Shown: positions 17,805-27,804 of the stretch, one piece after another
How positions within the stretch are numbered: the stretch's first letter is position 1
Layout of the letters: each line of letters begins with the position of its first letter
Source of the DNA: Shewanella ulleungensis
GTDB taxonomy: Bacteria > Pseudomonadota > Gammaproteobacteria > Enterobacterales > Shewanellaceae
DNA: 64,000 bases
Reading direction: 5' to 3'
Assembly (NCBI RefSeq): GCF_014648315.1
Contig: NZ_BMQW01000003.1
Location: 186,001-250,000 of the forward strand
Notes under the pieces: model-generated
Seen by the model: only the letters and a program-made list of their open reading frames with translations
The model's database searches: none
What the model was told of the DNA's origin: nothing
Program-made: the position numbers and the translations under genes

Positions 17805-18898
17805 TATGTCGCCTCTGCACCTGCGTTAACCGAACTTGGGGTAAAGTCGGGATTGATGCTGGGGTAAGCTTGATAGGTTGCTATTGCTGTTTGGCAGGCA
17901 ATACGATGCGCTTCACCTGTATGTTGGTTTATCACAGTTTGTCCAAGTAGGAGGCCAAAGATTTGCTGTTTTTGACTGAGTTTATCAACTTGCCAGGCTA
18001 AACGACTGAGTTGTTGCTCAATATCTTTGCCATTAGTATTGGCCAACGTTAACCACACGGGCAAGCCTTCTGGCTCTGCAAATTCTTTTGATAACATGCC
18101 TTTGTCTTGCGCCCATTGTTTCCAGGCTACTTGCTTAAGTGACTCTCCCGGGACATAAGCACGTAGGCCTTTATAATCATCCACCCCGGGGCGTAATTTT
18201 CCGTGTTCATATTGACTGTCGCTGTCACTGACTTGGCTAGAGAGCACAATGTCACTGGCTTCGGGTTTTGCAAAAATCACATGATGTATATCAAGGTCGA
18301 CATACGACCAAGCGCGACATAATCCTAACGGAAAATTGGATGATACTTTAATACGCCCGGGATTTAAGTAACCGCGTTTAGGGTGCTCGAAGGGCACGGT
18401 CGCTACGGATTGTTGCTCCATGTGTTTTAAGCGCACATGACGCTGGTGTTTAAACTGCAAACAGATTTGTTGATGAGTGGTATCTTTATGCTTGTTGCGT
18501 GCATTGCCTGTCAGCATGATGGGAAAAGGACTGCTATCGCCTGCATAGGCAATAGGCGGACTCATAGCATTAAAGCTAAGCCCTGCAAGGTTCTTGTAGC
18601 TGTAAATAATGCAGGTGTGAAACACACTGGCTAATAATAAACTTAAGCCAATGACTAAATTATTTTGATAGTTTGTGCCAAACAGATACAGCAACACAAT
18701 CAGCCCCATCCAAAACAAACCAAAGCCGCTGGGTAAAATAAAAATACTTCTATGGCTTAAGGTGATGTACTTTTGCGGTGGTAAACGCGTAGTAAGCCAA
18801 CGGTCCCAGCGTTTTGTTACCGATATGGGAATAGCACGCTGCCACCATGATGGCTTGCTATTACTAGGTTGATTGTTGCTGGCGTTAAGTTTGCTCAT
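17804..18898 (-). CDS. DUF58-domain membrane protein
   Basis: A 364-residue protein with two close membrane segments at about 53-95 (SGFGLFWMGLIVLLYLFG and NLVIGLSLLLASVFHTCII) and a cytoplasmic C-terminal DUF58 domain. The DUF58 signature is seen at about 237-275: KLRPGVDDYKGLRAYVPGES followed by LKQVAWKQWA. In known cases DUF58 partners MoxR ATPases. It sits between moxR (21 bp upstream) and the transglutaminase gene (1-nt overlap), which argues for one operon. The biochemical role is unknown. Confidence 0.92.
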   Translation of the reverse strand: MSKLNASNNQPSNSKPSWWQRAIPISVTKRWDRWLTTRLPPQKYITLSHRSIFILPSGFGLFWMGLIVLLYLFGTNYQNNLVIGLSLLLASVFHTCIIYSYKNLAGLSFNAMSPPIAYAGDSSPFPIMLTGNARNKHKDTTHQQICLQFKHQRHVRLKHMEQQSVATVPFEHPKRGYLNPGRIKVSSNFPLGLCRAWSYVDLDIHHVIFAKPEASDIVLSSQVSDSDSQYEHGKLRPGVDDYKGLRAYVPGESLKQVAWKQWAQDKGMLSKEFAEPEGLPVWLTLANTNGKDIEQQLSRLAWQVDKLSQKQQIFGLLLGQTVINQHTGEAHRIACQTAIATYQAYPSINPDFTPSSVNAGAEAT

Positions 18899-18919
18899 GT
18901 TAACTGTTGACCCTTGTCG

Positions 18920-19831
18920 TTAACGGATGGGGTTAACGCTGGCAAGGATAGTGTCAGACAAAGCCTGCCCTTGAAACTGACTGCTGCTTCGTATTCGATG
19001 CTCGGCGACTGAGGCAAATACCGCTTGAATGTCTTCTGGTACCACATATTGACGCTGATTAATAAACGCCCATGCTTTTGCGGCTTGCAATAGCGCAATA
19101 CTTGCTCGGGGCGATAAACCGCTGGCAACATCGTGCTGGCGTGAAAAATCGACTAAGGCGATAAGGTAATTCAGTACCGCATCAGACGCCGACACTTGTG
19201 CTACTTGTTGTTGAAGTAATAACAACTCTTGAGGGGTAATGCACTGAGCTAACTGCGCTTGTTTGGTCGCTTGAGTGTGAGTTTTTAACATCGCCAATTC
19301 TGCTTCATGACTTGGATACCCAATCGAAATACGCATCATAAAGCGATCTAACTGTGATTCTGGCAGCGGGAATGTACCTGCTTGATCTAGCGGGTTTTGG
19401 GTGGCAATAACAAAAAACGGTGAGCTTAAATGATGAGTAATGCCATCGATAGTGATTTGTTGCTCAGCCATGGCTTCAAGCAAGGCGCTTTGGGTTTTAG
19501 GGCTGGCACGGTTAATTTCATCAGCGAGTAGCATTTGATTAAATACCGGCCCTTTATGAAACACAAACTGTTGCTGTTCCTTACTGTAAATTGACACTCC
19601 AAGAATGTCTGCTGGCAGCATGTCGCTGGTAAACTGGATACGTTGATAGCTCATGCCTAAACTGCTGGCAATGCCTTGTGACAAGCTAGTTTTACCCATG
19701 CCAGGAAGATCTTCGATCAGTAAGTGACCTTTAGCGAGAATACAGGCAACCGCCAACTTTATTTGAGCCGGTTTCCCTAATAGTACCCGGCCTAGTTGCG
19801 ATATTAAGGTTTCGATTGTTAATTGCGACAC
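18920..19831 (-). CDS. MoxR-family AAA+ ATPase
   Basis: A 303-residue AAA+ ATPase thought to act as a chaperone for VWA/DUF58 partner proteins. Walker A is LLIEDLPGMGKTSLSQGIA (about 34-52), Walker B is QMLLADEINRASPKTQSALL, sensor 1 is FFVIATQNPLDQAGTFPLPE and the arginine-rich sensor 2 region is GLSPRASIALLQAAKAWA. The start is GTG, preceded by GGGAG. It heads the operon with DUF58 and the transglutaminase-like protein. Confidence 0.95.
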   Translation of the reverse strand: MSQLTIETLISQLGRVLLGKPAQIKLAVACILAKGHLLIEDLPGMGKTSLSQGIASSLGMSYQRIQFTSDMLPADILGVSIYSKEQQQFVFHKGPVFNQMLLADEINRASPKTQSALLEAMAEQQITIDGITHHLSSPFFVIATQNPLDQAGTFPLPESQLDRFMMRISIGYPSHEAELAMLKTHTQATKQAQLAQCITPQELLLLQQQVAQVSASDAVLNYLIALVDFSRQHDVASGLSPRASIALLQAAKAWAFINQRQYVVPEDIQAVFASVAEHRIRSSSQFQGQALSDTILASVNPIR

Positions 19832-19881
19832 GAACGCTCCCAGTATGTTAACCCCTTAATTGAGGTTGTTGCTAAATGGTG

Positions 19882-19920
19882 GTTATAGATTGATGACCCC
19901 AAGGCTCATAAATCTATAAC
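19882..19920. repeat. 10-bp inverted repeat between slt and moxR
   Basis: Arms GTTATAGATT (19882-19891) and AATCTATAAC (19911-19920) enclose a 19-nt loop. It lies just past the slt stop and about 50 bp before moxR. It has no T-run; it could be a weak slt terminator or a site for moxR control. Confidence 0.4.
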
Positions 19921-19944
19921 GTTACCCTGAGAGCGTATCTAAAG

Positions 19945-21873
19945 CTAGTATCGATAGCTCAACTCATTGCTGCTAAACATGCTGTCGTTTGATTGACCAT
20001 TTTGTTGGAAAATCATTCGATAACTCAATACGGCTTGCACATACTCTCGGGTTTCGGTGTACGGAATCGTTTCAATAAATGTCATGGCATCTAAAGAACC
20101 GTTTGATGCTCGTAACCAACGGCGCACGCTACCAGGACCGGCGTTATATGCGGCCGTGGCCAGTACTCGGTTGTTGTTAAATTGCTTGAGCAGTTCGCTG
20201 TAATAAGCGCTACCCAGCATAATATTTACTTTAGGATCGTATAAGTCTTTTACGTCTTTATAGGCAATTTTGTTCTTTTGTGCGGTTTGTTTTGCTGTTG
20301 CTGGCATTAATTGCATTAAGCCACGTGCGCCCACTCCCGAAGTTGCATAAGGATAAAAGGCACTTTCGCGGCGTGATATCGCTCTAATTTCATCGATATT
20401 CACGTTATATTTTTTACTGGCTTTAACAAATTCATCATTGGCTGCCAGCGGAAAGCGCAGCGCTAATGAGTCCCAAAGCTTACCTTGAATGCTCGACTCA
20501 ACACTAAAGCCATGCCAGCCTTGCTGCAGTGCAAATAGTCCATACTGTGCAGTAAGCTCGCTATTGTGGCGGCGCATTAAATAAACCCACTCATTACGGG
20601 CATCAATACGTTTGTCTAGCGCCATTAACTCAATCACACGAGCTAAGCCTTTATCTTGGTCTAGCTGTTTTTGCAGCTCAGGGTTTGGTGCTAGGTTGTC
20701 GTTGTTCATCGACAACGGGTTGCCTAAAGCTTCTGCAGCACTAAAACCATAAAAGTTGCGTTGGCCACTTAATGCCGATTGCAACTCAGTAGCTTTAGTT
20801 TTGTCTTTTCTTGCAGTCATTTTTGCTTGCCAATACATCCAGCGCGGATTGGCTTTTCCTGTATCACTTAATAGCGCTAAATATTTATTGAGCGTGGTGT
20901 AATCAAGTTCACGCAGCGCCCAGCGCATACGCATCTCATATAAGTCATCAGAGTCTAATAGTGGTAGCATGTTGTCGATATGATTAACCAACTTTGCGTC
21001 TTGCTTGATTAAGGCTCTGCGCACTAAATAACGATTTAATTGGCCACTTTCGGCATCGTTAAAACGGTGAGCTTTTTGATATTTAACATAGAGTTTAATG
21101 GCTTGATGTAAATCTCTTTGAGCCAACTTACGTAAACCAGCATCAACAATATCGCCGACAATTGGTTTTGAGCTGGCAAATTTATTCATGTGGCGCAGGG
21201 TATTAGGATCTCGATACACAGACATAAGCAATTTAGCTTCATTACTGTGGGTGGTCACTTTTTGCGATAAATAACTTAATAAACTGCTTTGTCCGGAATG
21301 AAAGCTCAGTAGCAAACGTTGCCAAATGACCTCTTGAGTGCGATAACCTGCTTTGGTCCATTTATCAAATACTGGGTCGCATTCATTTGGTCTTGAATAA
21401 CCATACACCCACAAACGTTCAATGCCTTGGTATGCCATGTCTTTGTTGCCCGCATCAAGTTGGGCTTGGTAGTAATAGCATTGTAGGCGAATATCATTTG
21501 GGGTATTTGGTGATATCACCAAAAAATCCTGCCAACGCTGCTTTTTACCTGCATTTAACAAGTATCGATAACGGGCATTGTTATACAGCGGCGTGGTATC
21601 AAATTGATTAATGGCATTAAGAGCTGTATTGCCAGGCGATTGGACTATTTGATCAATAGTAGCGTGGTAATCAAGGTAAACTGTTAGCGGATAATCGGCT
21701 AATTGCTTGCGTAAGATTTGATACTGCCCCAGCTGTTTTTTATCCAGAGCTTTACGCGCATCAAGATAGGTTTGCTGTTGTTGTGTTAGCGCGTTGGCCT
21801 GGCTGATAAAAGCCAAAGGCGAGGCCAAAATCAACAAGCCTGTGAATAAAGTGTTAGCCAAAGTGTTACGCAT
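19945..21873 (-). CDS. slt: Soluble lytic murein transglycosylase
   Basis: A 642-residue periplasmic enzyme that cleaves the MurNAc-GlcNAc bond of peptidoglycan to form 1,6-anhydromuropeptides. It has a signal peptide of about 28 residues (LASPLAFISQANA), a long alpha-helical superhelical domain (about 30-440), a linker, and a C-terminal lysozyme-like SLT domain (about 475-620). The catalytic glutamate is in ISRRESAFYPYATS, followed by GARGLMQLMPATAKQTA and ATAAYNAGPGSVRRWL. Length agrees with Slt70 (645). It is monocistronic by spacing, 71 bp past which comes moxR on the same strand. Confidence 0.96.
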   Translation of the reverse strand: MRNTLANTLFTGLLILASPLAFISQANALTQQQQTYLDARKALDKKQLGQYQILRKQLADYPLTVYLDYHATIDQIVQSPGNTALNAINQFDTTPLYNNARYRYLLNAGKKQRWQDFLVISPNTPNDIRLQCYYYQAQLDAGNKDMAYQGIERLWVYGYSRPNECDPVFDKWTKAGYRTQEVIWQRLLLSFHSGQSSLLSYLSQKVTTHSNEAKLLMSVYRDPNTLRHMNKFASSKPIVGDIVDAGLRKLAQRDLHQAIKLYVKYQKAHRFNDAESGQLNRYLVRRALIKQDAKLVNHIDNMLPLLDSDDLYEMRMRWALRELDYTTLNKYLALLSDTGKANPRWMYWQAKMTARKDKTKATELQSALSGQRNFYGFSAAEALGNPLSMNNDNLAPNPELQKQLDQDKGLARVIELMALDKRIDARNEWVYLMRRHNSELTAQYGLFALQQGWHGFSVESSIQGKLWDSLALRFPLAANDEFVKASKKYNVNIDEIRAISRRESAFYPYATSGVGARGLMQLMPATAKQTAQKNKIAYKDVKDLYDPKVNIMLGSAYYSELLKQFNNNRVLATAAYNAGPGSVRRWLRASNGSLDAMTFIETIPYTETREYVQAVLSYRMIFQQNGQSNDSMFSSNELSYRY

Positions 21874-22019
21874 TTAAATGAGAGTCTCCGCCTCAATACA
21901 TCGTTTGCGATAATAATATATACGGTTTACTTACGTGAAAGTCTGACTATTACGTGTATTGATTAAATAAAGATTAATCTACTCGTTAATCGCAATATTT
22001 ATTGTATCGGTTGTGCTTA

Positions 22020-23519
22020 TTAAATTGATTGTTCAGCAGCTGTTTCTACCGACTCATCTAATGCTTTGTTGAGCAGTTGTCGGTCAATTTGCTTACTGGT
22101 ATCAACGCCAAGTTGCTGCATAAAATGTGCTTGTCTGATTAAGTTACCTTTACCTGACGACAATTTTGCCATCGCACTTTGGTAGCTTTTGTCGGCACCT
22201 TCTAATGCACGGCCGAGTTTTTCCATATCTTCTAAATAGCCACAGAGCTTGTCGTAAATTCGGCTGGCTTGTTTTGCAATATTTTGTGCATTTTGGTTTT
22301 GATATTCGTAGCGCCAAATGTTGTTAATGGTGCGAAGCGCCACCAATAAGTTTGTTGGGCTAACTAACATAATATTATGTTCTAACGCAAAGTTAACCAG
22401 ACTTGGATCGTATTCAATGGCTAACAAAAAAGCAGGTTCGATAGGAATAAACATCAACACATAATCAAGGCTCTTAAGCCCATGCAGTTTATGATAATCC
22501 TTTTGGCTCAAGCCTTTAATATGCTGTCTAATTGATAGAGCATGTTCTTTGATGGCTTGTTCGCGAATGTCTTTGTCTTCGCTATTAAAATATCGCTCGT
22601 AACTTACAAGCGACATTTTAGCGTCAATCACCACATCTTTTTGTTCGGGTAAGTGAACGATAACATCCGGTTTGAAACGCTTACCGTTGTCGTCTTTTAA
22701 ATCTTGCTGGATGTGGTATTCGTGGCTCTCACGTAAGCCGCTCTCTTGCAATACGCGTTCTAAAATGACTTCGCCCCAATTGCCTTGCTGCTTATTATCA
22801 CCCTTTAATGCTTTGGTGAGATTAATGGCATCTTGGCTCATTTTCATATTGAGCTCACGCAAATGATCTAACTGATGCTTTAACGCACTGCGTTCAGATT
22901 GCTCATGAGTATATGACTCTTGGATTTGTTGCCTAAAACCTTCAAGTTGTTGTTTCAGCGGCCCAAGAACGCCGTCCATTTGCGAGACATTTTGTTGCTT
23001 AAAATTTTCGCTTCGCTCATCAAAAATACGGTTAGCCAAGTTTTCAAATTGTAGCTTAAGTCGCTCCTCGGCTGACTCCAACAAGACGATTTTGTCTTCT
23101 AATGATTTTTGTTCGGCTTCGGCTTTAACCAATATTGTTTGCTGTACAGCGTTTGATTTAGCAAGATTAAGTTGAGATTCCATCAGGCGGTGCTGAGTGT
23201 CAGTTAATTGTTGCTCAACAGTGTAAACACGATCTGCTTTAGTTTCGGCGGTAGAAAGCTGTGAAATTAAACTTTCGATTTTATTTTGCAAGTGATTACT
23301 ATGATCTATTTTGTCATCGAGCGTATCTTGCAACCTAGCCAATTCAGCATGAGCCTCGTTCACTAACGTGAGATTTTCTTGTTCGTGTTGAAGCTTAAGT
23401 TGCTCCCAACGTTTACGAGTTAACCGTTGATTGATGAGTGCACCAATTAAAAAGGCAAGGAACGCAACCGCAATCAGCGCTGCAATTTGTGGAGGAGTTA
23501 ACGACACAGCAAAAGGCAT
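22020..23519 (-). CDS. rmuC: DNA recombination protein RmuC
   Basis: A protein of about 499 residues in the RmuC family, linked in E. coli to limiting inversions at short inverted repeats and containing a PD-(D/E)XK-like nuclease fold. An N-terminal membrane anchor (about 10-28) precedes a long coiled coil (about 35-235), then the RmuC core: KQQGNWGEVILERVLQESGL, FKPDVIVHLPEQKDVVIDAK (Asp and Lys of the nuclease-like motif) and LDYVLMFIPIEPAF. I chose ATG at 23519; an in-frame TTG at 23576 would add 19 residues. Neither has a good ribosome binding site. Confidence 0.93.
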   Translation of the reverse strand: MPFAVSLTPPQIAALIAVAFLAFLIGALINQRLTRKRWEQLKLQHEQENLTLVNEAHAELARLQDTLDDKIDHSNHLQNKIESLISQLSTAETKADRVYTVEQQLTDTQHRLMESQLNLAKSNAVQQTILVKAEAEQKSLEDKIVLLESAEERLKLQFENLANRIFDERSENFKQQNVSQMDGVLGPLKQQLEGFRQQIQESYTHEQSERSALKHQLDHLRELNMKMSQDAINLTKALKGDNKQQGNWGEVILERVLQESGLRESHEYHIQQDLKDDNGKRFKPDVIVHLPEQKDVVIDAKMSLVSYERYFNSEDKDIREQAIKEHALSIRQHIKGLSQKDYHKLHGLKSLDYVLMFIPIEPAFLLAIEYDPSLVNFALEHNIMLVSPTNLLVALRTINNIWRYEYQNQNAQNIAKQASRIYDKLCGYLEDMEKLGRALEGADKSYQSAMAKLSSGKGNLIRQAHFMQQLGVDTSKQIDRQLLNKALDESVETAAEQSI

Positions 23520-23788
23520 AACAAAAACCGATAGAAAATAATGGCTAAGGGTCGCACGGCTAATAACTGCCTGCAAGAGGCAAAATCATGATTTTATGAT
23601 TTTTTATTGTTAATGATTAAATTTGAATCTAATCCAGTGGTGAAGCCGTATAGTCAGTAATATCAGGCTTTTGGTAAAAAGCATTAATGAGTATTTTTAA
23701 GTCAATTGAAATAAAAACATCAGTTTATCTGTCTATTCATTATATATGGCAGAAAATAACTCAGTATAAGCTTTTTAAGAGGTGATTT

Positions 23789-24826
23789 ATGGCGCGTAAA
23801 AATCGATTTACTCAAGGCATATTGCAACGAGCCCCATGGCATGTCGCTGACAATCAAGTAACGCCTGAGTCGGTGTTTAATGACCGCCGTAATATTATTA
23901 AAGCTTTAGGTTTAGGTGCATTAGGTGCCAGTTTACCCGGGCAGGTGCAAGCGGGAATATTTGATTTGTTTGGTGAGCAAAAAGCCAACAATCCTTTTAC
24001 CACTCAAAGCTTAAATTATTCAACTCCGCGACAATTTGTGTTACCAGATGTCAGCACGCCTGAAGATAAAGTGACCCGCCATAATAATTTTTATGAGTTT
24101 GGTACTAGTAAGTCTGATCCATTTGATAACGCTCAAGGTTTTAACATCGACCCTTGGACATTGGTGATTGATGGTCTTGTTGATAAACCGATTACTTTAG
24201 ATTTACAAGCGTTAACCAAGCGCTTTGCCCTTGAAGAGCGTACTTACCGTTTACGTTGTGTTGAAGCCTGGTCGATGGTGGTTCCCTGGGTTGGTTTTTC
24301 ACTGGCAACCCTTCTAAAAGAAGCTGGGATTAAATCAAATGCGACCCATGTTGCGTTTGAAACCTTGTTTGATCCAGAGCAAATGCCAGGACAAAAAAGT
24401 CGGTTAATGGGCGGAGGTATCCATTATCCTTATGTTGAAGGTTTAACCATTGCTGAGGCAATGAACGAGTTACCATTTTTAGCTGTTGGCCTTTATGGTA
24501 AAACCTTGCCGCCACAGAATGGCGCGCCAATTCGCTTAGTTGTACCTTGGAAATACGGCTTTAAGAGCATTAAATCGGTCGTGCGGATCCGCGTGATGGA
24601 TAAGCAACCACCCACCAGTTGGAATCAACTTGCGTCAAACGAATATGGCTTTTATGCCAACGTAAATCCTGAAGTGGATCATCCACGTTGGTCACAGGCA
24701 AGCGAGCGAAGTATAGGCGAGGGCGGGTTGTTTTCGGCTAAACGTATTCCTACGCAAATGTTCAACGGCTATGGTGATTTTGTTGCCAATTTATATAAAA
24801 ACATGGATTTAAGGAAGTTTTACTAA
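23789..24826 (+). CDS. msrP: Periplasmic methionine sulfoxide reductase, molybdopterin subunit
   Basis: A 345-residue molybdenum enzyme (formerly YedY) that reduces methionine sulfoxide in oxidatively damaged periplasmic proteins. A twin-arginine signal is visible: [20 protein letters not shown], cleaved near QVQA. The molybdopterin-domain motif [18 protein letters not shown] carries the cysteine that ligands Mo, and [16 protein letters not shown] is also conserved. The ribosome binding site AAGAGG precedes the ATG. It overlaps msrQ by one base (TAATG), matching the two-protein MsrPQ system. Confidence 0.96.
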   Translation: MARKNRFTQGILQRAPWHVADNQVTPESVFNDRRNIIKALGLGALGASLPGQVQAGIFDLFGEQKANNPFTTQSLNYSTPRQFVLPDVSTPEDKVTRHNNFYEFGTSKSDPFDNAQGFNIDPWTLVIDGLVDKPITLDLQALTKRFALEERTYRLRCVEAWSMVVPWVGFSLATLLKEAGIKSNATHVAFETLFDPEQMPGQKSRLMGGGIHYPYVEGLTIAEAMNELPFLAVGLYGKTLPPQNGAPIRLVVPWKYGFKSIKSVVRIRVMDKQPPTSWNQLASNEYGFYANVNPEVDHPRWSQASERSIGEGGLFSAKRIPTQMFNGYGDFVANLYKNMDLRKFY

Positions 24827-25431
24827 TGCGTTTAAGCCCCCGTGGTGTGTTTTGGCTTAAAGTGTTATTGCACATAGTATTTTTATTGCCTGCATTGTAT
24901 CTTGTTGCGCTTGTGCTCACTGACAATGCCGGTGGCGATCCGGTGCAATATATTATCCATTACACCGGTATGGGGGCGATAAATAGCTTAATTGCCACCT
25001 TATTGATTTCACCAATAGCGAAGCGGTTTAAATTAGCTGCGCTTATGCAAACCCGACGTTTAGTTGGTTTATATGTATGTGCATATGCATTACTGCACAT
25101 TAGTGCTTTTGTTAGTTTAGATTTACTGTTCGCATGGGGATTATTGTTTGAGGAAGTGATTAAACGGCCGTACATTTTAGTTGGTGCCGCCGCGTTGATT
25201 ATCGTGGTACTGCTAACGTTAACCTCACCGATCAAAATAAAGCGCAAAATGGGTAAACAATGGCAATCATTGCATAATTGGATTTATGTAGTTGCACTGT
25301 TAGCACCGATCCACTTTTATTGGTCGGTAAAATCAGAGATTATTGAGCCAAGCATTTATATTGTGGTATTCGCCGCGTTATTGTTTTACCGTCGAATCAG
25401 TATTAAAAAATGGCTTACGCCGAAGCGTTAA
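24826..25431 (+). CDS. msrQ: MsrPQ heme b membrane subunit
   Basis: A 201-residue inner-membrane cytochrome b-like protein (formerly YedZ) that passes electrons from the quinone pool to MsrP. About six membrane helices are seen; heme-ligand histidines occur in QYIIHYTGMGAINSLIAT, AYALLHISAFVS and QSLHNWIYVVALLAPIHFYW. The short length and motif order match MsrQ. It is translationally coupled to msrP and lacks a clear terminator after it. Confidence 0.95.
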   Translation: MRLSPRGVFWLKVLLHIVFLLPALYLVALVLTDNAGGDPVQYIIHYTGMGAINSLIATLLISPIAKRFKLAALMQTRRLVGLYVCAYALLHISAFVSLDLLFAWGLLFEEVIKRPYILVGAAALIIVVLLTLTSPIKIKRKMGKQWQSLHNWIYVVALLAPIHFYWSVKSEIIEPSIYIVVFAALLFYRRISIKKWLTPKR

Positions 25432-25456
25432 TTCATTTTGTCATTAACAAATCGAG

Positions 25457-25786
25457 TTAGTGACGTAATCTGTGGTTTAGGCCGTTAGTGCAAAAGGCGG
25501 CAAATAAGGTAAATAACATCACGCAAGACATGATCACTGCAAGTCTGAGCCAGGGTTCTGACAGGGTAATGCGCATATCAATAAAGTTAAATGTGGTCAC
25601 AGCCCAAACAAAAATGACACTTAATACCAAAGTGAACTTAAGAAACTGGCTTATGACATTGTGACGAATAAACATCAATAGCGGCATTACGCACGCGATG
25701 ATGGCCCATTCGGTTTGACTAAAACGAAGAAAGTGTGCGCCTAATAATAGAAAAGCTAACGTAATGATGATTACTCTCCACCACAT
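25457..25786 (-). CDS. Small four-helix membrane protein, function unknown
   Basis: A 109-residue protein with about four hydrophobic segments (approximately 5-22, 26-42, 48-68 and 80-100) and short polar loops. GGAGG lies well placed before the ATG on the minus strand, supporting that it is real. No motif identifies a family. It is convergent with msrPQ and downstream of, but 130 bp from, the BenE gene start region on the other side. Confidence 0.7.
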   Translation of the reverse strand: MWWRVIIITLAFLLLGAHFLRFSQTEWAIIACVMPLLMFIRHNVISQFLKFTLVLSVIFVWAVTTFNFIDMRITLSEPWLRLAVIMSCVMLFTLFAAFCTNGLNHRLRH

Positions 25787-25915
25787 AATGTTGCCTCCAA
25801 TGAAACGTCAAATTCACAATGAATTTGAGTTACTAGCATAGGCGTTATTGCGAACACATTCCTGATGTTTGCTCACATATTAGCCATGTTTAATTACTGT
25901 TATGTCAGGTTATCT

Positions 25916-27103
25916 CTATTTGCCACTTTTGTTTTTGGTTATCCCAAGATGTGCTAATCCAAATAGTAATCCCCAAACCGCAGCTCCAATGCCTAAAAAA
26001 CTGATCCCTGACAAGGTGCAAGCAAAGGTTAATAATGCAGACTCTCGGTATTCAACTGCATCAAAAGCGCTATGAAGACACATCAATAAGGTTCCCATTA
26101 GTGCTAGCCCTGCGAGCATATCGCCAATGCTTTCCGGCAATGCCAAAAATAATGCCACTACCGCGCTGGCCCACAATCCAGCAAGAATGTAAAAGCCACC
26201 GGCCCATATTGTTGCGCGATATCGTTGATTAGGATCGTCATCAACGCTGCTGTCCATACAAATAGCTGCTGATATTGCAGCAAGATTAACGCTAAACACG
26301 CCAAACGGTGCCAGTAATATATTTGAAATACCCGTGCCAAATAAAAGTGGTTTTCCATGAGCCTGATAGCCATAGTTTTTTAACATGGCTATACCCGGTA
26401 AATTCTGCGATAGCATTGTAATAATATATAAAGGAATACTGATATTGAGTATGCTTAAAAGGTTGAACTCAGGTGATATCAAAATGGGTGAGGAGATGGA
26501 TAAATTGAATTGTTGACGAATGGTGGCGTTAAATACGTCAGCATGAATGGCATATCCTATAGCGACGATTAATAAGATGGTCATGGTATATCTGGGTAAC
26601 CATTGTTTGGCGAGTATAAAGCTGATGAACAGCAAGCAAAACAACATGGGTTCATTGGACAATGGCATAAATGCTTTGACACAAAATGGCAGTAATATCG
26701 ACGCTAACATGGCCGAAGCGAGTGCTGGAGGAATAGATGATAACCCACGAGTTAACGGTTTAATTAATCCACTTATGGTGATCAATCCTGCTGAAATAAT
26801 ATATGCTCCAATTACTTGCTTTAAACTGAACTCACCGACAACGCCAATCAACATCGCAGCTCCGGGTGTTGACCATGCAGTCAAGATTGGCGTTTTGTAA
26901 TACCAAGAAAAACCAATCGACGTTACCCCCATGATTAAGCCTAAAGCGAATAAACTACTACTCACTTGTGCAGCGTTGGCGCCTGCCTGAGTTGCCGCTT
27001 GGATAACAATCATCACAGAGCTGGTATAACCGACCAGTACCGCCGTAAATCCAGCTGAGATATGGCTGATTTCAACGCCTTGTTTATTCATAATAAAGTC
27101 CAT
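25916..27103 (-). CDS. BenE-family benzoate/H+ symporter-like transporter (YdcO type)
   Basis: A 395-residue inner-membrane transporter with about 11-12 hydrophobic segments. The N-terminal motif HISAGFTAVLVGYTSSVMI, SWYYKTPILTAWSTPGAAML and FGVFSVNLAAISAAIC are typical of the BenE family, as is the LITISGLIKPLTRGLSSIPP stretch. The natural substrate is uncertain; BenE of Acinetobacter takes up benzoate, but no benzoate catabolic genes are visible here. It is divergent from an XRE-cupin regulator, the same pairing as E. coli ydcO with ydcN (sutR). A start at 27091 (MNKQG) is a good alternative because GGA precedes it. Confidence 0.9.
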   Translation of the reverse strand: MDFIMNKQGVEISHISAGFTAVLVGYTSSVMIVIQAATQAGANAAQVSSSLFALGLIMGVTSIGFSWYYKTPILTAWSTPGAAMLIGVVGEFSLKQVIGAYIISAGLITISGLIKPLTRGLSSIPPALASAMLASILLPFCVKAFMPLSNEPMLFCLLFISFILAKQWLPRYTMTILLIVAIGYAIHADVFNATIRQQFNLSISSPILISPEFNLLSILNISIPLYIITMLSQNLPGIAMLKNYGYQAHGKPLLFGTGISNILLAPFGVFSVNLAAISAAICMDSSVDDDPNQRYRATIWAGGFYILAGLWASAVVALFLALPESIGDMLAGLALMGTLLMCLHSAFDAVEYRESALLTFACTLSGISFLGIGAAVWGLLFGLAHLGITKNKSGK

Positions 27104-27144
27104 TGCAATGCGTTGTATAAACTAGGGATAAAAGGGTTTTTCTG

Positions 27145-27203
27145 ATGTGCGTTAAAGCGCACATTATTGAAAGGCAATATATCACTGGATGTTATAACGC
27201 ACA
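27145..27203. promoter_or_regulatory. Candidate operator pair in the benE/sutR-like divergent promoter
   Basis: A 20-bp inverted repeat at 27145-27164 has 7-bp arms (ATGTGCG / CGCACAT). The nonamer TGTGCGTTA inside it recurs in opposite orientation at 27195-27203. This suggests binding sites of the adjacent XRE-type regulator. A TATAAT element follows at 27221-27226. Confidence 0.55.
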
Positions 27204-27236
27204 ATAGTTTCAAAGTAGCGTATAATTAGCGGCAAT

Positions 27237-27803
27237 ATGACTCAAATAGCGTTAGCATATATGAATATTAAAGCCCACATGGCAAAACATTTAAAAGCAT
27301 TGCGAACAGCGAAGGCATTGAGTTTAGATGCCACCGCAAAACTGACTGGAGTATCTAAAGCGATGTTAGGCCAAATTGAACGTCAAGAATCGAGCCCAAC
27401 TATTGCAACGTTATGGAAAATCTCTAGTGGCTTGGACACATCGTTTTCAGCATTTATGTCGTCACCGCATGGCGATGTAATCAGAGAGAAAACATTTCCT
27501 GATGATCCTAACATGCTTATTAAGAACATATTTACGTTTAATACACAGACGCGTTTTGAAATGTTTGAAATTATCTTAAGCGGATATCATCAACAAATGT
27601 CGACACCCCACAGTGTTGGGGTGATTGAACATGTGATTGTGTTACAAGGAGAGTTAGCACTGTTTAGTGGTGGTGAATGGCAAACACTCACTAGCGGTCA
27701 AAGTAGCCGTTTTTTTGCAGACCAACCCCATGGTTATCATGCTTTGAGCGAAACCGCGATATTTCAAAATATTGTTAGTTATCCACTGAGTAATAAAGCT
27801 TAA
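27237..27803 (+). CDS. XRE-family regulator with C-terminal cupin (SutR/YdcN-like)
   Basis: A 188-residue transcription factor. An N-terminal helix-turn-helix at about 15-68 has SLDATAKLTGVSKAMLGQIE and SSPTIATLWKISSGL, and a cupin sensor domain at about 110-185 has VGVIEHVIVLQGELALFSGG. Its arrangement next to a BenE transporter resembles E. coli YdcN (SutR), a sulfur-utilisation regulator, so a ligand-responsive regulator of the transporter is plausible. If TATAAT at 27221 is the -10 box the first ATG would be nearly leaderless; ATG at 27261 is an alternative start. Confidence 0.88.
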   Translation: MTQIALAYMNIKAHMAKHLKALRTAKALSLDATAKLTGVSKAMLGQIERQESSPTIATLWKISSGLDTSFSAFMSSPHGDVIREKTFPDDPNMLIKNIFTFNTQTRFEMFEIILSGYHQQMSTPHSVGVIEHVIVLQGELALFSGGEWQTLTSGQSSRFFADQPHGYHALSETAIFQNIVSYPLSNKA

Positions 27804-27804
27804 G

